A stretch of 39,748 nucleotides of DNA. Origin: CAYNNQ01 sp051748085. Its GTDB lineage: Bacteria > Desulfobacterota > Desulfovibrionia > Desulfovibrionales > Desulfonatronovibrionaceae. Each line of letters begins with the position of its first letter. Position 1 is the stretch's first letter. Under the pieces are notes generated by a model, which ran no database searches, was not told the DNA's origin, and saw only the letters and a program-made list of their open reading frames with translations. The stretch is from contig JBNJHA010000017.1 in the NCBI GenBank assembly GCA_051748085.1, positions 1 to 39,748 of the forward strand, read 5' to 3'. Shown here piece after piece: positions 17,667 through 26,274 of the stretch. Both the position numbers and the translations under genes were made by a program.

Positions 17667-17729
17667 CTTTTTTAGCTGACGCGCGCGTACACCCTTTGCA
17701 TTTCAGGCAATCAAGAGTATATAAAACCC

Positions 17730-18509
17730 ATGTCTGAAACATGTGTCCATAAATTGGGGCGAAATGTCCTTGTCCGGGCCATATCCCTGCGGCAGATGCT
17801 GCATTTGTTTGTACTTTCTGTCGGGGCCGCGGCTCGTCTTGAACTCTTCAATCACGCCGTTTTTCGTGTTTTTATCCGCCAAGTATATTTCACCGGTGTC
17901 CAGGCCGTACCCCTCATTTGTATTTCCGCGCTGATTATCGGCTCCATTCTGGTCAATTATCTTCTGTCTTTCCTTACCAGCCTCAATGCTTACGACAGGG
18001 TAGGTGAATTTCTGGTGTATGTAGTAGTCCAGGAAGTGGGTCCAATTTTGTGCACGCTGATCATACTCTTGCGCTCCGGAACATCGGTTTTGTCCGAGGT
18101 GGCCTTGATGAAGATAAACCGGGAATTTGACTCACTGCATTTTATGGATATAGATATTTTGCAGTATATTCACCTGCCCCGAATAGCAGCTTTTATTATC
18201 TGCGGGCCATGTCTGACATTTATTTTTTGCGCAGTGGCTCTGGTCGGCGGCTTTCTAGTCCTGGGTTTTTTGCATGATATTACCTTTGACAGTTATTTGT
18301 ACCAGATAACTTACGCTTTGAATTTTTCGGATCTATGCGTTCTTTTGCTCAAGCCGGCGGTTATGGCTTTGGCTATTTCCCTGGTTGCCCTGCAAAAAGG
18401 AATCGAGGTGCGCACCTCCATTACCGAAGTTCCCATCCATTTGATTCAAGGGATGATAAATATAATCGGCCTGTTAATTTTGATTGAAGTGGCCTTTGGA
18501 ATTTTTTGA
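17730..18509 (+). CDS. MlaE/YrbE-type ABC permease of an MCE lipid transport system
   Basis: A 259-aa membrane protein with five to six helices. The family core is visible: FIRQVYFTGVQAVPLICISALIIG and the cytoplasmic coupling stretch VVQEVGPILCTLIILLRSGTSVLSEVALMKINREFDSL, matching the MlaE pattern of EXGPVLTAL ... ELGXM. The protein moves phospholipid-type lipids with an MCE protein in the periplasm. No ribosome site precedes ATG 17730, and TATAAA lies only 5 bp upstream, so a leaderless start or a later start is possible. The gene overlaps the next by 4 bp. Confidence 0.85.
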   Translation: MSETCVHKLGRNVLVRAISLRQMLHLFVLSVGAAARLELFNHAVFRVFIRQVYFTGVQAVPLICISALIIGSILVNYLLSFLTSLNAYDRVGEFLVYVVVQEVGPILCTLIILLRSGTSVLSEVALMKINREFDSLHFMDIDILQYIHLPRIAAFIICGPCLTFIFCAVALVGGFLVLGFLHDITFDSYLYQITYALNFSDLCVLLLKPAVMALAISLVALQKGIEVRTSITEVPIHLIQGMINIIGLLILIEVAFGIF

Positions 18510-19018
18510 TGATTAATATGTCGTTATTGTTGAACAGTGATTCCCACCTGGCCGTTCTTTGCGGAACTCAGGCCCGTGGAAGTCAGTTTGTGGATTGCAT
18601 CAGCCAGTCGCGGGGTCAGGTTGGGATGATCAGCGACAGGCTGGTTCCGTTTCTTTCCAACATTGATTTAACGGAAAATGTTACTCTACCGTTATTATAT
18701 CATAAAAATATATCGCAGGCTGCTGCCGTGGAAAATTTGTTTTCTTTCTTTGAAGCTCTGGATATGCTTGATTATATGTATAAGCGTAAAGAGGATCTAA
18801 GCAGAAAACAGCTTCTATGCGGATACTTGATACGGACAATAGCCAGCGGCAACCGTTTTGTCTACCTTGACTGGCCCAGATTGTGGGAAGTGGATTTTTT
18901 GCTTGACTGCCTGTCCAAAATGGATAGCAGAATTCAGTTGTGGGTGCCTGTGGAAAAATTGGACGTACAGGAATACAAACGGCGGGGGTTTGAGTTCCGC
19001 GATATAAGCCGGGATTAA
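18506..19018 (+). CDS. Degenerate MlaF-like ABC protein without catalytic motifs
   Basis: A 170-aa protein, much shorter than MlaF (about 260 aa). It sits exactly where the ATPase belongs, overlapping the permease by 4 bp and ending 1 bp before the MCE gene. An ABC fold can be traced: LCGTQARGSQF where Walker A would be, with no GKS/T lysine; GMISDRLVPFLSNIDLTENVTLPL in place of the Q-loop region (MlaF has GMLFQ...NVAFPL); LSRKQLLCGYLIR for LSGGQ...A-R; and FVYLDWP for Walker B, with the catalytic Glu replaced by Trp. ATP hydrolysis is therefore not expected. It may be a structural partner; if it were a pseudogene, stops would be expected, but the frame is open. ATG 18518 is an alternative start. 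Confidence 0.72.
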   Translation: MMINMSLLLNSDSHLAVLCGTQARGSQFVDCISQSRGQVGMISDRLVPFLSNIDLTENVTLPLLYHKNISQAAAVENLFSFFEALDMLDYMYKRKEDLSRKQLLCGYLIRTIASGNRFVYLDWPRLWEVDFLLDCLSKMDSRIQLWVPVEKLDVQEYKRRGFEFRDISRD

Positions 19019-19019
19019 T

Positions 19020-20000
19020 ATGGACAGGTTCAAGGTAAAGGAATTCAGAGTCGGAATATTTGTTTTAAGTCTGCTGCTCGCAGTAGTGGCGGTCATTATT
19101 TATGTGGGTATAAAAAAAGAGATATTTGCTGAACGGATAGACTTTATCGTGCTCAGCAATACCGGCGAGAATATTGAGCGTGGCATTCCGGTCCGCCTTT
19201 CCGGATTTAAAGTTGGTCAGGTGGAAGGCATCGAACTGAGCGGCGTGGATATCGTGCATATAAGGATACGAATCTTAAAGAGATACAACAAATGGTTCAG
19301 ACGTGATACACGGATAATCCTTGACCAGGAGGGTGTGATCGGAAACAGTTACCTGAAGGTGATTCCGGGTTCGAAATCGAGTCCGATTCTTAACGAGGGC
19401 GATGAAATTACTCTGAGCAAGATTGCCGGCATCAAGGAGCTTTTGGCCGAACTTGATCCTGTCCTGGAAGATTTAAAAGTCATTGTCGCCAATATCCGGA
19501 GCATCACGGACCAATTCCTGGATCCGAACGGAACAATGCAGACTGTTTTGCTGAACATGGAAAATATAACCACTGACATATTGGAAAGTGAGGGTCTGCT
19601 TTATTATTTGACTGAAGATCCTCGTCCGGTGCAAAAAGTTGATCAATTACTCACCCGGACGGATGTTTTGATGCAGAGCATGGACGGTTTGCTCAAGAAC
19701 GCCACGGCCAGAGTGGGCGACATGGCCCCGATAGAAGAGGAGTTTTTGGCAATAACCAAGGATGCCCGGGAACTTGTTAATGAATTCAAGGGTATAAGAG
19801 AGGATATTTCTCCGTCATTGAAAAATATTGATGCCATTACCAGAGAGATAAAACTGGCAACCAAAAATCTTTACCGGGTCCGACAGGAGGCTGAATATAC
19901 AATCCGGACGGGAACTGAACTTATGCAGAATCTGCAGGACAGCTGGCCTTTTCTGCAAAAGAAGATGGAAAATGGTGAGCTGTCATACCCCGAGCCTTGA
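19020..20000 (+). CDS. MCE-domain (MlaD-like) lipid transport protein
   Basis: A 326-aa protein with a single N-terminal membrane helix (about residues 12-32) and a periplasmic MCE domain at about 38-115 (VLSNTGENIERGIPVRLSGFKVGQVEGIEL, then GNSYLKVIPGS). A long helical C-terminal part with many acidic and hydrophobic heptads follows, the shape of the extended MCE proteins that form channels between the membranes. It is the substrate-binding partner of the permease encoded at 17730. The start ATG follows the ATPase-like gene by 1 bp. Confidence 0.88.
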   Translation: MDRFKVKEFRVGIFVLSLLLAVVAVIIYVGIKKEIFAERIDFIVLSNTGENIERGIPVRLSGFKVGQVEGIELSGVDIVHIRIRILKRYNKWFRRDTRIILDQEGVIGNSYLKVIPGSKSSPILNEGDEITLSKIAGIKELLAELDPVLEDLKVIVANIRSITDQFLDPNGTMQTVLLNMENITTDILESEGLLYYLTEDPRPVQKVDQLLTRTDVLMQSMDGLLKNATARVGDMAPIEEEFLAITKDARELVNEFKGIREDISPSLKNIDAITREIKLATKNLYRVRQEAEYTIRTGTELMQNLQDSWPFLQKKMENGELSYPEP

Positions 20001-20093
20001 TTGTCGGAACAGGTTTCAGTCCATTTACAGGACGGGTGTAAGTTTCAGGCAAACTGAACAGAAGGTAATCTGTTTTTGGAGATACAGCTTAAA

Positions 20094-20840
20094 ATGAACA
20101 GTTTTAATAAATTCAGCTTGCGGCGGATAAGATTCTCTTTGCTGCTTCTTGGAATCTTGTTTTCGATCTGTTCCTGTGCGAGCAAAACTCAAGAGCCGTA
20201 TCCCGTGCCGAAAAATTTGCGGCTCGCACCCGAACAGCGGCAGGAGTTTGTCGGACTTTTTCTGCGCGGATGGTGGAACGAAGCCGAAGCTGTTTTCAGC
20301 GCGAGCATTGATAATTATATCAGTCAGGATAATTTTTGCGCTGCTGCCCGTAATTATGTCCTGGCCGCCCGTCTTCTTAAATATATTGGACGCGACGGTT
20401 CTCCCTTGCTTGAAAAGGCCAGGAAATTGCGGAATACTGGGCAAAAATGTCCCCGCGTTTTTAATGAAAAGGATGAACCGGTAAACGTGGCCAAAAATGT
20501 GCAATATGCTCGCATGCTGGAGTCCTCCGCACAGACTAAGTCAATGCTGGAAAAGGAAAAAGATCCTTTATACCGCTCAGTATACGCGCGTAAAGCGGCC
20601 GACAGAGCGCTTGAGAATAAAGACTTTTCCCTGGCCGAAGATTTTTTGACGATGGCCCGGAAGGTGGATGCAAAACACGGCTGGATCGTTTTTCTGATCG
20701 AGGACTGGAAATATGTGTTGCGGTTTGAAAAGGACAGGGAACGCATTCGGCAAATACGAAACCGTATTCAGTATTTAAGGAAAATGATTGTCCCCGGTGG
20801 AGGAATATTCAGTTCAACCGAAAAAAATAATGCCCCATGA
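20094..20840 (+). CDS. Lipoprotein of the MCE locus, helical repeats
   Basis: A 248-aa protein with a basic N-terminus, one hydrophobic stretch and a lipobox-like ICSC (Cys28). The mature part is rich in amphipathic helices (WWNEAEAVF, AARNYVLAARLLKYIG, DFSLAEDFLTMARKVD), a TPR-like arrangement with no firm family match. The frame also opens at TTG 20076, but ATG 20094 has GGAG 12 bp upstream and gives a better signal peptide. It overlaps the next gene by 4 bp. A part in envelope lipid transport is inferred only from position; MlaC is not recognised. Confidence 0.6.
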   Translation: MNSFNKFSLRRIRFSLLLLGILFSICSCASKTQEPYPVPKNLRLAPEQRQEFVGLFLRGWWNEAEAVFSASIDNYISQDNFCAAARNYVLAARLLKYIGRDGSPLLEKARKLRNTGQKCPRVFNEKDEPVNVAKNVQYARMLESSAQTKSMLEKEKDPLYRSVYARKAADRALENKDFSLAEDFLTMARKVDAKHGWIVFLIEDWKYVLRFEKDRERIRQIRNRIQYLRKMIVPGGGIFSSTEKNNAP

Positions 20841-21886
20841 CTGACATTTTTGCAGCTGAAAATCGCCAATTTTTATTCGATCAGGTCTACCGGTCCTTTG
20901 AAACCACCGGTTCGACCGCATTGATGGTAAATATTGTCCTCATTACCCTGGCATTAATTCTGGCATCCCTTTCTGTTTATTTTGCGGTTAACCATATAAA
21001 AAATAAGCGTCATACCAAAAAATTATATTTTGGCGAAATAACGGATGGCGAGGTTGTATCTTCAATTGTCGATCAGGCAATGGCGCAAAGAAGCAAGGTG
21101 GTTTGCAGCTTCGGGAAAAAAAACAGGCCGTTCGACTGTGCTATTTATCGCGCGGACGGCAATGATATCGTTCTGGAGCCACCGTATTATGTTCAGCCAA
21201 CAAGTAAATGGATAAACCGGGAATTGGAATGTAATTTCCGCATTGGTCTGGATAAGAAAAATTTTTTATTTTATACTTTTGTTTCCCCGGTTAAAGGCAT
21301 TGAAGTCCTGCAGGGGGCGCGAATGCTACGACTTGTTTTTCCGCTCAGTTTGTTTCTGGGCCAAAAACGGAGGCATTTGCGATTGGAGCCGCCATTGAAA
21401 TGGGTAAACGGTCTCGCCTTATGGCCGGCGGTTAGTGCAGCCGGGGCTGGCGAGTTCGAGTCCGGGATGGAAAAATGGGGAAAGCCGTTTATCCGCATGC
21501 AAAAAACCGAAGGTTCTCCACTGAAAGTCGGCCTCAGCGATATTTCAGCCGGTGGTGTCCGGATAAGATTGTCCAGTGAATATTCGTCTATGATGGAAAA
21601 AATGAGGCAGAGTAATCCGTATCTGTTTGTATATATTGCTTTGACCGATGAAAATAATCGTTTAGCTCGCTATTTGCTGGCCGCTCGGATTCGGTATAGT
21701 TATATTGAAGAAGGCCAGAGTTTTTTTTCCGTGAGTCTGGAATTTATCAGACACGGATCTATAAAGGATAAGAAAAAAAAGATTGTGGATTGGAAAGAGA
21801 TAAACCCTGAATTCGGCGTTGAGGACTTGGGTAATTGGGTCTTCAAAAGACATTTGCAACTTTACCGCGAAAAAGGTTTGGGTTGA
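20837..21886 (+). CDS. Membrane-anchored PilZ-domain c-di-GMP receptor
   Basis: A 349-aa protein with an N-terminal membrane helix (about residues 29-51), a beta-rich N-terminal domain (residues 70-160) and a C-terminal PilZ domain. The c-di-GMP binding signature is complete: RRHLR (Arg178 and Arg182) followed by DISAGG (235-240). The long insert of about 50 residues between the two motifs is unusual. Its ATG overlaps the lipoprotein stop, so it is co-translated with the MCE locus, and c-di-GMP made by the GGDEF proteins at 25411 or 31458 is a possible input. Output function is unknown. Confidence 0.8.
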   Translation: MTDIFAAENRQFLFDQVYRSFETTGSTALMVNIVLITLALILASLSVYFAVNHIKNKRHTKKLYFGEITDGEVVSSIVDQAMAQRSKVVCSFGKKNRPFDCAIYRADGNDIVLEPPYYVQPTSKWINRELECNFRIGLDKKNFLFYTFVSPVKGIEVLQGARMLRLVFPLSLFLGQKRRHLRLEPPLKWVNGLALWPAVSAAGAGEFESGMEKWGKPFIRMQKTEGSPLKVGLSDISAGGVRIRLSSEYSSMMEKMRQSNPYLFVYIALTDENNRLARYLLAARIRYSYIEEGQSFFSVSLEFIRHGSIKDKKKKIVDWKEINPEFGVEDLGNWVFKRHLQLYREKGLG

Positions 21887-21892
21887 TTTTTT

Positions 21893-21915
21893 GTATCTGT
21901 TCATTGAATAGTTAC
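21893..21915 (+). mobile_element. Minimal MITE-like relic made only of the two ends
   Basis: GTATCTGTTCA (21893-21903) is joined directly to TTGAATAGTTAC (21904-21915): the left and right ends of the elements at 14027 and 26275 with no interior. It forms a 23-bp near-palindrome. The flanks GATTTTTT and GATATTTT match in 7 of 8 positions, a likely decayed target duplication. It lies between the PilZ gene and the next CDS. Confidence 0.6.
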
Positions 21916-21957
21916 GATATTTTCAAAAAAGTAAAAACATTGCCTGAGGAGGATGAG

Positions 21958-22788
21958 TTGGACGAGGGTTCTGACAGTAGTTTCTGGTCTATGTTGCGAG
22001 GTGTATTCGGCCACAAATGTGATTTACCGCTGGAGGAGGTTATCCTCGAGGCCCGGAAAGAAGGCGAACTGAAAGGCGATGAAGTCGTCATGCTTTTAAA
22101 CGTGCTGCAATTGGGGGAAAAAAAAGCCAGCGAAATAATGATTCCCAGGACGGATCTTGTCTGCACCGTGGTTGACGATTCCCTGCAGGAAGTGGCCCGG
22201 GTTATAATCGAAAGCGGTCATTCGCGCATCCCCATATACCGTGAAAATCGCGATCATATTGTCGGGGTGATTCATGCCAAGGATCTATTGAAACACTTGC
22301 TTGGAGACAACGGGGCACACGCGGAAATCGAGGATATAATGCGTGCTCCTTTTTTTGTGCCCGACACCAAAAATATTAAGCAGATTCTGGTTGATTTTCA
22401 GAATAACAAGAATCATATGGCCATTGTTCTGGATGAATATGGTGGAACTTCGGGAATATTGACCCTTGAGGATGTCCTGGAAGAAATAGTCGGCGAAATC
22501 GAGGACGAATATGATCCGCCTAAGCAGGAAGAAATCGAGGTGCTTGAGGATAATAGTATTCTGGCCTCGGGCAGGACCAATCTGGAGGAACTTAAGGAAC
22601 GGACCGGCATAGAATTGAGTTCGGAACAAGTCGAAACTCTGGGGGGATATGTTTGCGGTCTTGTTGGCCGGGTTCCTGAAGAGGAAGAAGAATTGCGCGA
22701 TGGATGCTATCTGTTTAACATTAAAGAAGCCGATGCCAAGCAGATAAAATCGCTGCTGATTCGTACCGTACCCACGGAAGAGGAATAA
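21958..22788 (+). CDS. CorC/HlyC-like CBS-domain protein
   Basis: A 276-aa cytoplasmic protein with no DUF21 membrane domain: MIPRTDL, SGHSRIPIY, GVIHAKDLL, the second CBS DEYGGTSGILTLEDVLEEIVGEIEDE, then a CorC_HlyC C-terminal domain (about 200-270) that occurs in transporter-associated proteins. The start is not obvious. A TTG at 21958 sits 5 bp after a perfect AGGAGG (21947-21952) and gives MDEGSDSSFWSM; a nearby ATG at 21953 is out of frame, and the in-frame ATG 21991 is an alternative. It directly precedes lnt with a 1-bp overlap, as corC does in many proteobacteria. Confidence 0.85.
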   Translation: MDEGSDSSFWSMLRGVFGHKCDLPLEEVILEARKEGELKGDEVVMLLNVLQLGEKKASEIMIPRTDLVCTVVDDSLQEVARVIIESGHSRIPIYRENRDHIVGVIHAKDLLKHLLGDNGAHAEIEDIMRAPFFVPDTKNIKQILVDFQNNKNHMAIVLDEYGGTSGILTLEDVLEEIVGEIEDEYDPPKQEEIEVLEDNSILASGRTNLEELKERTGIELSSEQVETLGGYVCGLVGRVPEEEEELRDGCYLFNIKEADAKQIKSLLIRTVPTEEE

Positions 22789-24293
22789 TGATGCGCGGAC
22801 CTCTTTTCTGGGCCGTTTTTGCGGCGGTTCTCGGAGTGTTCTTCGGGTTTGCCAATCCGATATTTTATTTTCCTCCCGTTATTTTTGCCTTTCTTGTAGG
22901 TTTGAACCAGGGTATCTTTTCCCCGGCTTCTCCCGCCCGTGTTTTCCGCAGCGCGTTGATAATCGCCACGGCCGGCTATCTGTCCGGATTGTACTGGGTT
23001 GCGGTACCTATTCACTATTATGGGCACCTGCCCTGGGTGCTGGCCGTGCCCGGGACGGTGCTGCTTTCGATTTATACCGCCCTCTACGCGGCTGCGTATG
23101 TCCTGATTGTCTATTATTGCCGGAATTATTTTTCTCCTTTTTTTCTGGGTATTTTCGCCGGGGCGGTATGGGCCTGTCTGGAATGCATCCGGCAGTGGCT
23201 GTTTGGCGGATTTCCCTGGTTGAATCCGGGCTCGGCTTTTGCCGGATGGCCGGAATGCATACAAAGCGCGCGGTTGATGGGGGAAACAGGCATTTCGGCC
23301 GCATTAGTCTGCATGTCAATGTGGTTGACTCGTCCTAAAACGCCGAATGTAGTGGCTGCGATTATACTGGCTTTTTTATTGTTTATTCCCGGCATCTTTT
23401 TTCAATCCTCCCCGCAGGTCGAAAAGGCCTCGATTCTTCTGGTGCAGGGGAACATCGACCAGGGGAAAAAATGGAGCGAAGCATATAAGAATTCGACCCT
23501 TGAAAAATATAAATCCCTGACCGCAACGGACATAAAGGGTCAAAAGACTGATCTGGTCGTATGGCCGGAAACCGCGATGCCTTTTTATGTGCAGGAAGCG
23601 AACTATTATACCCGCGAACTGCGGGCTTTTGTGCGCGAAAACAATCTTTCCCTCATGCTTGGAGCCCCTGGATACAAGATGCTTGAATCCGAAGGCGATT
23701 ACAACCTGTATAACCGGGCTTTTTTATTTAATGATCAGGGCGACATCCAGGACAGTTACGATAAAATGCATCTGGTTCCATTTGGCGAGTATGTGCCGCT
23801 TAAAAAGTTTTTTCCGTTTCTGAACAAAATTACATACGGGGTAAAGGATTTCTCTCCCGGTACTTCCGCCAAGCCTGTCAAGCTGGGCAAACTTGCCTTG
23901 GGAGTACTCATTTGCTACGAAGTCATATTTCCCGGGCAGGTACAATCGGAGATTGAATCCGGCGCGAACATGCTGGTAAATATCAGCAATGATGCCTGGT
24001 TCGGCCGGACCTCGGCCCCATTGCAGCACCTGAACATGGCGGCAATGCGCGCAGTGGAGCAGAACCGGTTTATGGTCAGGTCAACTAATACCGGTATTTC
24101 GGCCTTTATTGCCCCGGACGGTTCAATAATTGAGAAAAGCGGTTTATTCAGCGAGCAATTATTGCGGGCGTCTGTCCCTGTTGTGCGGGAGCGTACATTT
24201 TTCAGTCGATATTTTGAGGCGATACATATATTCTGGTTTGTACTCGCGGCGTTGCTTGTGATTTATTGTCTGTATAAAAAAAGAATTAATTAA
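22788..24293 (+). CDS. lnt: Apolipoprotein N-acyltransferase
   Basis: Membrane enzyme that adds the third acyl chain to lipoproteins, so the several lipoproteins of this window are its likely substrates. The 501-aa protein has about six N-terminal membrane helices and a nitrilase-like periplasmic domain with the catalytic triad: Glu in WPETAMPF, Lys in KMHLVPFGEY and Cys in VLICYEVIFP. ATG 22788 overlaps the previous stop by one base; ATG 22791 is equally possible. One more helix lies at the C-terminus. Confidence 0.94.
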   Translation: MMRGPLFWAVFAAVLGVFFGFANPIFYFPPVIFAFLVGLNQGIFSPASPARVFRSALIIATAGYLSGLYWVAVPIHYYGHLPWVLAVPGTVLLSIYTALYAAAYVLIVYYCRNYFSPFFLGIFAGAVWACLECIRQWLFGGFPWLNPGSAFAGWPECIQSARLMGETGISAALVCMSMWLTRPKTPNVVAAIILAFLLFIPGIFFQSSPQVEKASILLVQGNIDQGKKWSEAYKNSTLEKYKSLTATDIKGQKTDLVVWPETAMPFYVQEANYYTRELRAFVRENNLSLMLGAPGYKMLESEGDYNLYNRAFLFNDQGDIQDSYDKMHLVPFGEYVPLKKFFPFLNKITYGVKDFSPGTSAKPVKLGKLALGVLICYEVIFPGQVQSEIESGANMLVNISNDAWFGRTSAPLQHLNMAAMRAVEQNRFMVRSTNTGISAFIAPDGSIIEKSGLFSEQLLRASVPVVRERTFFSRYFEAIHIFWFVLAALLVIYCLYKKRIN

Positions 24294-24313
24294 GAATATA
24301 AGGTGCTTGAAAT

Positions 24314-25421
24314 ATGTTGCAATTGTCCGAATTAAGAAATCGGTCTGAAGATCTGTTCACCCGATTCGCCTCCTTCTGGGGGCGTCTTTGACCTTGAAGG
24401 ACAAAAGGAGCGTTTGCTTGAGATAGAAAGCGCTTTGGCCCGACCCGGGGCATGGGATAATCCGGACGCCTTGACTCCCATGCTGCAGGAAAAAAGTCAG
24501 CTGGATGTCCAGGTTCAAAATCTGGAGGATTTGCAAAAGCGCAAGGAGGATCTGGAAGAATGGCTTGCATTTGCAGAAGAGGAGCAAAGTTCGGAAATAC
24601 TCCAGGCCCTTGAGGACAATTTACGAATACTTGAAAATAAATTGGAGCGGGCGGAAATTGAGGCCCTTTTGTCCGGTGCCGAGGACAAGGCTTCGGCCAT
24701 TCTGGAGATTCATCCCGGTGCAGGCGGCACAGAGGCTCAGGATTGGGCTGAAATGCTTTTGCGCATGTATAAACGCTGGGCGGAAAGACAGGAGTTCAAA
24801 GTTGAATACCTGGATTATCTTCCGGGGGACGAGGCCGGAGTCAAAAGCGTGGTGCTGCAGATCAGCGGTCCATTTTGTTATGGTCTGCTCAAGAGTGAAA
24901 AAGGCATTCATCGCCTTATTCGAATATCCCCTTTTGATACCTCGGGCCGCAGGCATACCTCGTTCGCCTCGGTCGATGTCTATCCGCAGGTCTCAGACGA
25001 TATAGACATTGATGTCCGCGAAGATGATTTGCGTATTGATGTCTTTCGTTCCAGTGGTCCGGGTGGTCAGCACGTGAATAAAACCAGTTCAGCTATACGT
25101 ATTACTCATCTGCCAACCGGAGTCGTGGCCCAATGCCAGAACGAAAGATCGCAAAGCAGAAACAAAGAGGCCGCATTAAAACTTTTAAAGGCCAAGTTGT
25201 ATGAAATAGAGGTCAAGAAACAGGAGATGGAAAAACAATCGGAATACGAAAATAAGGAATCCATTGCCTGGGGCAGCCAGATCCGTACTTATACCCTGCA
25301 GCCTTACAGATTGGTTAAGGACCACCGGACCAATACGGAAAGCGGGAATGTAGACGCCGTCTTGGATGGGGATATTGATTCGTTTATGCGTGGATTTTTA
25401 TTGATGAATTATGCCAAATGA
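24314..25421 (+). CDS. prfB: Peptide chain release factor 2, programmed +1 frameshift
   Basis: RF2 recognises UAA and UGA and releases the peptide. Translation starts at ATG 24314 (AAGGTG 9 bp upstream) and runs 25 codons to CTT (24386-24388). There an in-frame TGA (24389-24391) is followed by C, the classical CTTTGAC slip site, with GGGGG four bases upstream as the internal Shine-Dalgarno stimulator. Skipping one base (24389) continues at 24390, giving a 368-aa protein: MLQLSELRNRSEDLFTRF... then DLEGQKERLLE. The anticodon-like SPF (in ISPFD) and the GGQ motif in GPGGQHVNKT confirm RF2. This autoregulates RF2: low RF2 favours the frameshift. Confidence 0.97.
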
Positions 25422-26265
25422 TCTCTTGTCCTCTCAAGGCCTGAATAAGCGGAAGATGCTTGACGAGTTAAAGGAATTGGAAGCGATTATCAAGTCATCT
25501 GTCCGCCGGGAAGACTCTGATACGGAACCTTCAGTCGCGCTTTTACGCATGGTGTCCGGAACATCCGCACAGGAGATTGTCCCTTTTCTGCGGGTGCATG
25601 GTTTGCAGGACAGATGGCTTTGCCTGGATATGAATGAGGATTTTTCCGGCCTGGATAAATTCAACCGCCATCTGGAAACATTGATCCGGGACCGCGACCG
25701 TGACTATCTGACCCGGCTGCACAACCGGCGTTTTTTTGAACGGGTAATTTCCAGGGAAATCGAGCTTTCCGCCGAGTTTCGGGTTCCGATGACCCTGGTG
25801 ATCCTGGATGTGGACGATTTTAAAGAAATTAATGATATTTATGGACATTCCCAAGGTGATATGGCCCTTAAAATCATCGCCCGTGTTCTTAAAGAGGAAA
25901 TTCGCGCTACGGACACAGCGGCGCGTATCGGGGGCGAGGAATTTGCTCTTATCTTATCCGGTTCCGGACTTAGTCGGGCTGATGCAATAATGGACAGAAT
26001 ACGAAAGAGAGTCATGCTTTCTCCGGTTAAAGTTGATAAATCCGGAAAAGAGTTTAATGTTACTGTTTCCATCGGTGCGGCCGCTTATCGGGGTGTTGGC
26101 CGGGCGGACAGGGAAATGATTTTCAACGCGGCGGATAAGGCTTTGTATCAAGCCAAAAGTCGAGGAAAAAACAGGGTCGAAACCACGGTGGTTCTTGGAT
26201 TGAAACCCGAGGATACCGCGGTTGTAGGGCGGGATGAAAAGAAGTTTCTGTTTGCGGATCAATAA
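25411..26265 (+). CDS. Diguanylate cyclase with intact GGDEF domain and I-site
   Basis: A 284-aa soluble protein that makes cyclic di-GMP from GTP. The active-site motif is GGEEF at 174-178. The RxxD inhibitory site RATD lies at 165-168, five residues before it, so product feedback inhibition is expected. The roughly 90-residue N-terminal part has no recognised sensor fold; a coil precedes the YLTRLHNRRFFE start of the domain. It overlaps the end of prfB by 11 bp. Products could bind the PilZ protein encoded at 20837. Confidence 0.9.
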   Translation: MPNDLLSSQGLNKRKMLDELKELEAIIKSSVRREDSDTEPSVALLRMVSGTSAQEIVPFLRVHGLQDRWLCLDMNEDFSGLDKFNRHLETLIRDRDRDYLTRLHNRRFFERVISREIELSAEFRVPMTLVILDVDDFKEINDIYGHSQGDMALKIIARVLKEEIRATDTAARIGGEEFALILSGSGLSRADAIMDRIRKRVMLSPVKVDKSGKEFNVTVSIGAAAYRGVGRADREMIFNAADKALYQAKSRGKNRVETTVVLGLKPEDTAVVGRDEKKFLFADQ

Positions 26266-26274
26266 ATAATTTTT

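Noticed and set aside
17696..17725. Promoter TTGCAT/TATAAA immediately before the MlaE-like gene
   Set aside because: It would leave only a few bases before the ATG; possible for a leaderless transcript but not supported enough to list.
24414..25421. prfB as a 335-aa gene starting at 24414
   Set aside because: The start lacks a ribosome site and loses the conserved N-terminus that the frameshift restores.
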